From Chromera velia (lineage: Eukaryota; Sar; Chromeraceae), in assembly GCA_018398765.1 (NCBI GenBank), contig JAHBMJ010001463.1, positions 15,001 through 29,680 of the forward strand: DNA of 14,680 nucleotides, written 5' to 3'. Numbering within the stretch: the stretch's first letter is position 1; each line of letters starts with the position of its first letter. A program made the translations under genes and the position numbers. The notes beneath the pieces were generated by a model. It saw only the letters and a list, made by a program, of their open reading frames with translations, had not been told where the DNA came from and made no database searches. Positions 1-7,009 of this stretch are shown in pieces.

Positions 1-123
1 CTCGGATGCTTTGAAGATCTTCGTATTCTTATGGGCATCTTCCGGATTGACATTCTTTAACATTCTTCATATCTGCATGTTCATAAGTCCAACTTTGTTA
101 ATTCTTCTTCGTATAAGTTTAGG
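1..123. other. AT-rich left flank of the retrotransposon insertion
   Basis: This short AT-rich stretch has no coding potential or RNA gene that I can see. It matters because it is the pre-insertion flank: its last 11 bases (113-123, ATAAGTTTAGG) are the exact reverse complement of 6294-6304 on the other side of the retrotransposon. Confidence 0.6.
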
Positions 124-128
124 TGCTT
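124..128. repeat. Target-site duplication, left copy (TGCTT)
   Basis: TGCTT directly precedes the TG that opens the left LTR, and the same five bases directly follow the CA that closes the right LTR (6277-6281). A 5-bp duplication is normal for Ty3/gypsy integrases. It fixes the element boundaries to the base. Confidence 0.93.
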
Positions 129-424
129 TGTAAGCAGAATACGGGGCTTAGAACTCTCAACGCTAACGATATGCATTCAGAGTTCATAGACTATAAGAGT
201 TTGACCTAGAGAGGTTCGTATATTGTTCCTTCGATCAAGCTAGTCCAACGATCGTTAGCGATCGTTAGCTAATTCGAATGCATGCAGATCGATGTCACTT
301 TATTCAGTTCTGTGCCAAGCCACACTTATTGAAGTCCCCGTGCGCATCGCCGCAGCGCCGCCGGCCTCGTGGATCCGCCACTCTACGGGCCCGTCGCGTA
401 CTCGCCGCTCGTAGCCGGCCTACA
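129..424 (-). repeat. 3' LTR
   Basis: It is 296 bp and starts TGTAAG and ends CCTACA on the plus strand, aligning without gaps to 5981-6276 with 14 substitutions (10 transitions, 4 transversions). Positions 305-424 are GC-rich and 129-304 AT-rich; nine of the 14 differences fall in the GC-rich part. The AT-rich part has a direct repeat of CGATCGTTAG (two tandem copies near 249-268) and an upstream inverted copy (CGCTAACGAT near 161-170). Confidence 0.96.
299..304 (-). promoter_or_regulatory. Candidate polyadenylation hexamer AATAAA in the 3' LTR
   Basis: Plus-strand TTTATT reads AATAAA on the element strand and is conserved in the other LTR at 6151-6156. It would lie about 120 nt into the LTR, compatible with a role in the R region. 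This is a hexamer match only; no transcript end is known. Confidence 0.35.
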
Positions 425-439
425 CCTGCCCGCTGCTTC
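425..439 (-). other. Probable polypurine tract beside the 3' LTR
   Basis: On the element strand this reads GAAGCAGCGGGCAGG directly before the LTR's TGTAGG. It is only moderately purine-pure, so it is called mainly by position, where plus-strand DNA priming is expected. Thirteen bases across the tract/LTR junction recur at 747-759 inside the integrase tail. Confidence 0.45.
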
Positions 440-641
440 AAAACCGACGTCCACGCTCGGTTCCAGTGCCTGCACACATCCATAACTAATCGACTTCGTG
501 GCATTGATTGATAACATGCACCTGCATACTTCATCGAACCATAAATGAACGAAGCAAGTCAGAATGCAGAGTCCGATACCCATACTGCCACCCTGCATCT
601 ATGCATGATGCAGGATAGATTTGCTTTCTGCCTCGAATCAC
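440..641 (-). other. Untranslated 3' region of the retrotransposon
   Basis: This lies between the integrase stop codon (642-644) and the polypurine tract. No conserved coding sequence is seen. It contains several ATGCA/TGCATG-like words but no clear structure. Confidence 0.5.
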
Positions 642-2228
642 TTACCAGAGAATTTCATCTTCCCAAAACTCACACACACGCATTCCACTCCACAAACCTC
701 TTAGTTTTGCCCATACTGATTTCACCTCTCTACTTCTTAATTGCCACCTACACCTGCCCATTGTTTGCTTCTCTTTCTCCTGCTGTCTCTTCTTTTCTTT
801 GAAGGCATGCAATGCCTCCTTTGCATGTGTTAGGTTGACAGCAGGCTCCCATGATGCATTCTCTTTACTTTCTCCTTCCCACCACACCAGGTAGTGCGCC
901 TGTTTGTCTATCTTTCTGTGGTCAAGAATCTCTTTTACTTCATATTCAATCTCTTTTGATACAGGCAACCGAACAGCAGGCAGAGGATCATCCTTCCTTC
1001 TCTCATACTTCTTCAGGTATGATACATTAATCACATTGTGACCCTTCATTCCTGCAGGGAATATAAGCTTATACGCGTTGCTCCCTACGTTTCTCTCTAC
1101 CTCGAATGGTCCATAAAATACAGGCTCAAGCTTCCCGCTTGGCTTCCTGCTTCCCTTAAAATATGCATTGTGTACAAGCAAAAAATCCCCTGGAGCAAAT
1201 GAAACCTCTTGTCTGTGTGGATCTACTTGTTGAGCTGCTCGTTCTCTTGCTTGCTCAAGTTTCTCCTTTGCTCTTATGATTTCTGCTTCTCTGCGATCTG
1301 CAAAGTCTGCTGCTGGCAGACAGAATGACTTAGAACGCACAGAGACAGAAGGCAGGCGAATCGGGTCACGTCCGTACAGAAAGTGAAAAAGAGACATGCC
1401 TGTGGCTGGATGCACCGAATCACGATACGCAAACTGACAAGAACACAACCATTTCGGCCAGTCCGTTTGATGTTCGTTCACGAAACAACGTAACATCTGT
1501 TCGATGGTCTGGTTGTCTCTCTCTGTCTGTCCATCTGACTGTGGGTGTCCTCTTGTGCTCATATTCAATTTTATGCCCCAGAGCCGAGCGAGTTCCTTCC
1601 AAAATGCAGAGAGAAAACGAGGATCACGGTCACTGACCACTGATTGGGGCATCCCGTGCTCACAGACAATCCTCTCAAAGACCACCTCGGCTGTCCCTTC
1701 CGCTGTAATCTCTTGTGAGACTGCAGCAAAGAAAGGAGTTTTAGAGAGGCGATCAACCACAGAGAGGATTCCATCTACCTTTTCTCCTTTAAACACCACC
1801 CTCGGGAGTCCAAATACAAAATCAAGAGAAATAGATTGAAAAGAAAATTCAGGAATAGACAGAGGTTCGAGCAATCTGTACTGCTTCTCAGTCGGCCTCT
1901 TTGCTCTTTGACAGGCATCACACTTTCTGATGTACTGAACAACCGATGCATATATATGTGGCCAATAGAAACTCCCTGCCAGTTTTAAATATGTTTTCTC
2001 TGCCCCCAAATGCCCCCCTGCGGCCGTATCATGATGTTCATAGATGAGGTTTCTTTGTAGTTTCTCTGTCGGGACGGCCAGTCTGTCATTGAAATAGAGC
2101 AGTCCGTCTTCTATCTGAAACCTCGGAAGAATCAGTCGCAAATGTCGAGGACCAGGCACCTCTTTCTCAGGGTCTTTGTCAGAGTCTTCAATTTGGAGCC
2201 TTGCTTCAAGCACATCTTTCACCTCCAT
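642..2228 (-). pseudogene. Integrase with C-terminal chromodomain (pol C-terminal part, 528-codon open frame)
   Basis: This is the longest intact part of pol. Numbering from the ATG at 2228, the HHCC zinc module is at about 65-106 (HHDTAAGGH, then CDACQ). The DDE core has D136 in SLDFVFG, D200 in VVSDRDPRF and E236 in HPQSDGQTER, giving the D,D35E spacing. A GPY/F-type module follows at about 371-405 (FYGPFEVE), then a chromodomain at about 427-477 (YEVKEILDH, YLVWWEG, ASWEP). The enzyme inserts the cDNA into the genome; in chromoviruses the chromodomain is thought to bias insertion to marked chromatin. The frame continues upstream through a TGA at 2229-2231, so the ATG is probably internal to the original polyprotein. 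All catalytic residues remain, but the part is stranded behind upstream stops. Confidence 0.93.
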
Positions 2229-2775
2229 TCAGAATTTCTCTTCTTCATATCCTTTCCTTATCCTTTCCAGTAATTCCTCATCTGGCTGCACTCTTGATTC
2301 CATTTGCAATAATTGACACACTTCTTTTCTTTTTTTATCTTTTTCTTCTTTCTGAGCGTTCACCCCAGGGCACCTGCTCAGCGCATCTGCCACGCAATTC
2401 CGAGCACCGGGCACGTACCTTGGAGTGATCCCGATCTCGTCGAACATGCTGACAAATCTGCGCATACGTGGAGATATTAAGGTGCGGTCAGCGGACACAT
2501 TCACATATTTGAGAGACTTATGATCTGACTACACCTTAGTTGTATAACTAACGTATGGCCTCCACGATTTGACCGCAAACACACAGGAAAGAAATTCTTT
2601 ATCTCTGATCGGATACTTGAGCTCTGCTTGTGTCATTCTACGTGATGCGAATGCACACGGACAGAGCTAGCCGATCTTAGGATCTTCTTGCATGAGTGCG
2701 GCAGCGAGCGTTTCTGTCGATTCACATGCATCCACAAAAATTTTGAAGGGACGCGCAGGGTCAGGAATGTTTCAA
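2229..2775 (-). pseudogene. RNase H domain remnant and RNase H-integrase linker
   Basis: The RNase H region is read in the same frame as the integrase, one frame away from RT. The start is recognisable as IPDPARPFKIFVDAC, carrying the first catalytic Asp, followed by LMQED, CAFASRRMTQAE, KYPIRDKEFLS and SDHKSLKYV, the usual gypsy RNase H signatures. It is cut by TAG at 2667-2669, TAG at 2529-2531 and TGA at 2229-2231. After SDHKSLKYV the frame runs into RYVPGARNCVADALSR, the standard end of the RNase H module. Compared with typical gypsy elements about ten residues seem to be missing just upstream, where the frame switches from RT, suggesting a small deletion. The domain degrades RNA in RNA:DNA hybrids during reverse transcription; here it is inactive as a continuous product. 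Confidence 0.85.
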
Positions 2776-3736
2776 AGCTTTCTTCCTCTTTCTTCCCCCA
2801 CTCAAACGATTTGTTTCCCTTCAACAATGCATATAAAGGGCCTGCTTTCTCACTGAAGCGAGGGACAAACCGTCTCACCCAATTTGCAAACCCCAAAAAC
2901 GAAAGCACTTCATTTCTGTTCTTGGGAGTAGGCCACTTACTGACTTGGTCTGTCTTGCTCTGCTCGGGCCGCACTCCGGTCCTGGAGATCTTCAGCCCGA
3001 GAAGTGTCACCTCAGTCTGCATGAAATGGCATTTCGACAATTTTGCATACAATTTATTTTCACTCAACAAACGCAAAACAATTCTGATGTGTCTCTGGTG
3101 CTCTTCTCTTGTACGTGAATAAATTAGAATGTCATCCAGAAAAACTGAAACAAAACGGTCAAGACAAGAGCAAAGAGCAAATTGAATCAACCTCATCGCT
3201 GTAAGAGGCGCATTTGTCAATCCAAAAGAAACAACCAGCCACTCAAAAGAACTATAGCGTGTAGTGAAAGCTGTCTTTAGGATGTCTTCTTCTCTGACCT
3301 TCATTTGGTGATAATACTGCCTGAGGTCTAGTGTCATGAAGAACTGGGCCCCATGCAATCGATCAATCAACTCTTGCAGGTGAGGGAGAGAATGCTTGTC
3401 TTTGATAATGATGCGATTCAAGCCAGTGTAGTCACAACACATTCTCATTGAGCGATCTTTCTTTTGTACAAAAAGAACAGGCGCAGCATAAGGAGAAGCA
3501 GACGGTCGGATGAATTTTTGTTCAAGGTATGTATTTATCTGTCTCCTCAGCTCATCTGTCTCTCCCACTGACAGCCGATAAGGTGGACGGGCAGGAGGTG
3601 AATGACCGGGCTTAAGTTCGATTTTGAAATCTAAATGAGGTCCTCTTGACGGTGATAGATGAGAGAGACGATCAGGAAAAAGAGATGCATGATCTGCCAC
3701 AATTCCTTTCACATCCTGAAGAACATCCACATCTGG
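2633..3736 (-). pseudogene. Reverse transcriptase domain (pol)
   Basis: The open stretch starts after an in-frame TGA at 3737-3739. No ATG opens it, so it was an internal part of Gag-Pol. Counting from the GTG at 3730, motifs are FIRPSASPYAAPVLFV (73-88), LDLRQYYHQM with catalytic D135, SFGLTNAPL (168-176) and the FLDDILIYS box with D199 and D200. The thumb and connection follow (LGLKISRTGVRP, FLGFANWVRRFVP, YALLKG). All three catalytic aspartates remain. The usual YxDD tyrosine is Phe, which is common in this group. After about residue 320 the frame leaves the family consensus because of the frame change near 2770, and the last roughly 45 residues to the stop at 2633 are out-of-frame sequence overlapping RNase H. 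Confidence 0.93.
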
Positions 3737-4063
3737 TCAAGAGAGAAAAGCACGCACGTCCGACAAATCAGGGGCCGACCAAGCAGGATGATCAGACGAA
3801 AGAGAAGAGAGAAAGTTAGAAGAGAGAAAATCAGAACCCACATTCCCTCCATCATTCATTCTCCCCTTTCCTTTTCCCTCACTCACTTCAGTTGCATACA
3901 CGAAGCACTCCTGTTCCCCCTCTCCTGCAGGCCAGTGTGCCGTCTCCATTCTCACGATATGGCAGACAGCACCTTTTTGAATTGCTCGTTTGGCCTACGC
4001 AGAAGAAAGAACAGGAGGGCAAGGTCGGTTTTCTTCATATGCACCCCCCCGAATAATGACTTC
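3737..4063 (-). pseudogene. Protease-RT linker of pol, with stops
   Basis: The segment is in the same frame as protease and RT. It starts after TAG at 4064-4066 (EVIIRGGA) and contains TAG at 3995-3997 and TGA at 3737-3739. The residues are of the kind seen between protease and RT in gypsy elements: ILxG/NG-type end of protease, then a variable acidic and Ser-rich linker, then AFLS just before PDVDVLQD. Each stop is one transition away from a sense codon (Gln, Arg or Trp). No known catalytic function lies here. Confidence 0.7.
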
Positions 4064-5011
4064 CTAGCCGTTAAAGAAGAAACGAAGAGAACGAGACCAA
4101 TGACCAAGTTCTGGTTGGTGAACGTCACTCCATTTTCTTTCCAAGATGACATCATAGTCGTCCAGGTTAGCCAGCAATGCACCGACTGTCTCTCGATACC
4201 CTTGAATACGAAGGGGAACAGAAGGTGCATACTCACTGACCTCTCGTCCTCTGGGCTCCTTCACGGCCATCCTACATCTCATCGGGGTCCCAAACCTGTG
4301 AATATGTAACTGACGCAGGTGTGCAAACTTGCTATCAATGAAAATATCATCAGCTCCAATGTCATATAAAACTCTGACTGGAGCACCCGCGACAGTACCG
4401 TGATAGACAAAACCAGTCTCAAACAAATCATCCTCATCATCCTCTTTCTCACTCAATTCTTCATCTGTTCTCTGCCTTTTATCTCCCTCAACTTCATAAC
4501 GTACCGTTAGGTCGGGTTCGACCACGGTCTCGTCATTCTTGTTTCGGCCTCTGATCGTCCTCACCCCAGCTACCCGTCTCGATCCAGCCTTGCACGCTGG
4601 TTGATGTCCACTCGGCTGAGGTTGAAGCGATCTGCCAAAAGGGGGAGACCATGCACGTCTTCTGTCACCGAAGCCAAAGCCTCTTCCAGGTGACATGGGT
4701 GAACTTGGACTGTCACCTCTCTGTCCAGACCTCCCTCTCCCCCCTGTAGATTGAGTGACTTGATTGATGGGATACGGGAAGGGAAGGGATGGGTAAGGAG
4801 GAGGTGGCCAGGGGTACCCAGGCGTCGCCCCAAAACTCGGGACGAAAGGGGCAAATCCTGGAGATGCCCTGGGTGGCCACGGAGATCTGGATTGAGACGT
4901 TGTTTGAATGGTCCACATGTGTAGAGGAAGTTGAGGTCCATTCCTACACGTGGCCATCATGTGGGTGTTCTTCCCACATAGAAGATACCGATTCAGTCTC
5001 CCCCTGCTCTC
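4064..5011 (-). pseudogene. Gag C-terminus (zinc knuckle) and aspartic protease
   Basis: The frame is open from after the TGA at 5012-5014 to TAG at 4064-4066. A nucleocapsid-type knuckle lies at 4946-4987: Y-x2-CGKNTHMMATC, that is C-x4-H-x4-C with the first cysteine of the CCHC set replaced by Tyr (TAT, one base from TGT). A Pro-rich then acidic linker follows, then the retropepsin-like domain with VLYDIGADDIFI at 4331-4372 and YDVILERKW near the end. The normal D(S/T)G active site reads DIG; the Asp codon is 4361-4363 and the Ile codon (ATT) is one transition from Thr (ACT). The G usually seen in VILG is E. In an intact element this part would bind RNA and process the polyprotein; this copy is probably inactive. 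Confidence 0.85.
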
Positions 5012-5020
5012 TCACACCAT

Positions 5021-5674
5021 CTATGGAATCAATGGGTATCGGGGTGGAAGTCTTCTCGAAGGTCGCACCCCAACGCTACATAATTCTATAGGAACCAGTC
5101 CTGTGGGATCAATCACCAGACTCGGATCAGACGGGGGCCCTCGCGACCAACGGCTTTGAGAGCGCGAACTGGCCTGCTTGAGCCAGATTTCGCTGTCCAA
5201 CGCCTTCTCTATTGCTTCGTCTAATGTTGCTGGCTCCATCCTGTCAGTCTCATACATAATCCCGGGCGGCAAACCCTCAATATAGTCCTCTACGAGATCC
5301 TCCTCACTCGTATTTGTGATCTTCAACGTGAGAAGGGAAAATTCTTTGTTGTAGTCGTCGACCGTCCCTATGCACCTGAGGGACAACACCTGCTTTCTCG
5401 CCTTCCTCCTCTCATGTTTCTCCTTATACCTGCATCGCAGCACCTCACGCAATGCAGGCCAGTCTGCAAACCCCATACCTCTCTTTATACGTAAGTCGAA
5501 CCAGTCCCTCAGCTCCTTGCTTAGGAAGGACTTCGCGAGGCCAAGCTGACGATGAGAAGCAACATTCGCATTGGTAAAGTAGTCGTTGGTGTCCATAATA
5601 AACCTCTCCACAGTGTTGCGGTGTCCAGTGAACTCGTCCGGCTGCTTCAGTGCAATCCGGGGAAGCTGTCTCAT
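5021..5674 (-). pseudogene. Gag capsid region (retrotrans_gag domain)
   Basis: The frame has 217 codons, from an ATG at 5672-5674 to TAG at 5021-5023. The body matches the capsid-like Gag domain of Ty3/gypsy elements: DEFTGHR, WFDLRIKRG, FADWPALREVL, VDDYNKEFSLL, VEDYIEGLPP and a Lys/Arg-rich stretch after the core. The protein forms the particle that packages element RNA. The frame continues after TAG-ATG-GTG-TGA into the zinc-knuckle/protease segment, so Gag and Pol were in one frame here. Upstream, the N-terminal Gag piece is in another frame and its stop overlaps this ATG as ATGA; this may be a frameshift mutation or, less likely, a coupled start. Confidence 0.85.
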
Positions 5675-5907
5675 AGATCAGGGCCCTGAGAGGGCACGAC
5701 AAGCTGCTGTGTACCCTCCTCACTCATTGGCAGCACCTGAGGAGGCAACTGTGGAGGTAGAGCTGCAACCCTCGCTACCAGCCCCTCCATGGTCTGCCGC
5801 ATCATCTCTTGAGTCTGCTGCAGGCTGGTGATGGACTGTTTAAGGTTGTACAGTGCCATTCCCACCTGCTCGTTTATCAAAGGAGCCAAGACTGGAGGTG
5901 GTTTCAT
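5671..5907 (-). pseudogene. Gag N-terminal segment (coiled-coil like)
   Basis: The frame has 78 codons from the ATG at 5905-5907 (MKPPPVLAPLINEQ) to TGA at 5671-5673. It predicts a helical Gln/Leu-rich stretch (LKQSITSLQQTQEMMRQTME) followed by a Pro-rich hinge, as often seen at the Gag N-terminus. The same frame is open back into the 5' LTR, to an ATG at 6037-6039, but that reading would translate the primer-binding site, so the inner ATG is preferred. The stop overlaps the ATG of the capsid frame by an ATGA. Confidence 0.65.
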
Positions 5908-5952
5908 GACAGCAACAGAATTCAGACTGAATACAAACGAATTAAAAAGCCT

Positions 5953-5977
5953 GTTCGAAACCTGGCTCTGGTAACCA
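5953..5977 (-). other. Primer-binding site, initiator-Met-tRNA type
   Basis: Three bases after the 5' LTR, the element strand reads TGGTTACCAGAGCCAGG and then TTTCGAAC. The opening TGG pairs with a tRNA 3' CCA and TTCGAA matches a TΨC arm. The stretch CAGAGCCAGGTTTCGA agrees with the complement of a plant-type initiator methionine tRNA as I recall it, with a small difference near the CCA end. It would prime minus-strand cDNA synthesis. Confidence 0.7.
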
Positions 5978-5980
5978 GAT

Positions 5981-6276
5981 TGTAAGGAGAATACGGAGCT
6001 TAGAACTCTTAACGCTAACGATATGCATTCAGAGTTCATAGACTATAAGAGTTTGACCTAGAGAGGTTCGTATATTGTTCCTTCGATCAAGCTAGTCCAA
6101 CGATCGTTAGCGATCGTTAGCTAATTCGAATGTATGCAGATCGATGTCACTTTATTCAGTCCTGTGCCAAGCCACACTTATTGAAGTCCGCGCGCGCATC
6201 GCCGCGGCGCCGCCGGCCTCGCGGCCCCACCACTCTGCGGGGCCGTCGCGTACTCGCCGCTCGTAGCCGGCCTACA
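5981..6276 (-). repeat. 5' LTR
   Basis: It is the 296-bp partner of 129-424 with TG...CA ends, 14 substitutions and no gaps. In the element's direction the CCTACA end (6276) is the start of U3 and the primer-binding site follows at 5977. It should hold the element promoter; I see no convincing TATA box. This copy keeps more CpG in its GC-rich part (for example GCGCGCGC near 6190) than the 3' LTR. Confidence 0.96.
6151..6156 (-). promoter_or_regulatory. Candidate polyadenylation hexamer AATAAA in the 5' LTR
   Basis: It is the counterpart of the hexamer at 299-304 and is identical in the two LTRs. It is predicted from the hexamer only. Confidence 0.3.
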
Positions 6277-6281
6277 TGCTT
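6277..6281. repeat. Target-site duplication, right copy (TGCTT)
   Basis: It is identical to 124-128 and immediately follows the closing CA of the right LTR. Confidence 0.93.
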
Positions 6282-7009
6282 CATTTAGATCATCCTAAAC
6301 TTATCGCATACAAATATTTTTCTTTATATAATCACTTATAGTTTCATAAGTTTGTATAAAGTAACAGGCCTAGAGCCGACCCCCAGCAGTAGACTTTGAA
6401 AAGACCCCTTAGAAAAACCTGGAACATCATTATAATGTTATGTTATTTTACAAATATACCTGCATGCATTTTACTAAATTTTACCACTGTTTTGGCATTT
6501 CACTTTAAAATAAGATTAAATTTATTTATAAAATTGATTAAACTATAGTTATAGGTTTAATTCGATGAATTTCGATTTATAGAATTCGATTGATTTTACT
6601 AAATTATTCCGGATGGAAATAAGTCCCGAGCTAGGTTCCAAGGCCTCTGCCTTTCCTCTAGTCTGGCCGGCTCCTCTTATAGATTAACGCACTGTTTTAA
6701 TCTAGGTTTTAATAATAATATTAACATACCAAATATTAGTAGATCATCATGATTGCATAAAATATTACACTTATGATTCATTTTTTTATTATAGATTTTT
6801 GTGACCTTGCATCAAACAATCGATCAATGATCAGTCAATTAACTGTGCGATATGCATTCACACGCAGCCGTTCATTCAATGTCAGACGCAGTTTTTTCAA
6901 TCAATTAGCGTTCAAGCAAAGATGCACTGAATCAGCGGCCATGCAGTGTATTTGCTTCAACCCGTGCACAACCCAGTAATCAACAACAAATTAAATAGGT
7001 ACGTTTCTT
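6282..7009. other. AT-rich intergenic spacer and 3' UTR of the RecQ gene
   Basis: This stretch of about 730 bp has no supported gene on either strand. It is strongly AT-rich, with runs of TTTATA/AATTTA-type words and three close copies of AATTCGA-like words around 6558-6592, and it contrasts sharply with the GC-rich exon that begins at 7010. A less AT-rich island lies around 6600-6680. I searched by eye for tRNA boxes and found none. The right part should be the 3' untranslated region of the helicase gene. Confidence 0.6.
6785..6790 (-). terminator. Candidate AATAAA polyadenylation signal for the RecQ gene
   Basis: AATAAA on the minus strand lies about 220 nt downstream of the TAG stop at 7010-7012. 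It is an inference from the hexamer in an AT-rich region, where chance matches are common. Confidence 0.3.

Larger units (their letters stand above)
129..6276 (-). mobile_element. Full-length decayed Ty3/gypsy chromovirus (LTR retrotransposon)
   Basis: The element is 6148 bp and lies on the minus strand, so its 5' LTR is at the right. Seen directly: two 296-bp LTRs with TG...CA ends, a TGCTT target duplication, a primer-binding site beside the 5' LTR, and coding remnants in the order gag, CCHC knuckle, protease, RT, RNase H, integrase, chromodomain. Integrase after RNase H places it in Ty3/gypsy (Metaviridae); the C-terminal chromodomain makes it a chromovirus. The reading frame is broken by eight TAG or TGA stops (5021, 5012, 4064, 3995, 3737, 2667, 2529, 2229, lowest base given) and by frame changes near 5672 and 2770, so it is non-autonomous. 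LTR divergence of 14/296 argues against a very recent insertion. It lies about 0.7 kb downstream of the RecQ stop codon, in the same orientation. Confidence 0.96.

Noticed and set aside
3659-4309. Plus-strand open frame of 216 codons
   Set aside because: It lies antisense to the protease-RT region of the element, has no recognisable domain, and is explained by the pol coding pattern on the other strand.
2229-5023. Reassigned or read-through TAG/TGA codons in pol
   Set aside because: The neighbouring RecQ gene ends at TAG, and the element also has two frame changes, so decay explains the stops more simply.
5671-6039. Gag start at the ATG within the 5' LTR (6037-6039)
   Set aside because: The reading would translate through the primer-binding site; the ATG at 5905-5907 is more plausible.
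6600-6680. Possible tRNA in the spacer (GGTTCCAAGG word)
   Set aside because: There is no matching A box, acceptor stem or anticodon arm that I can draw around it.
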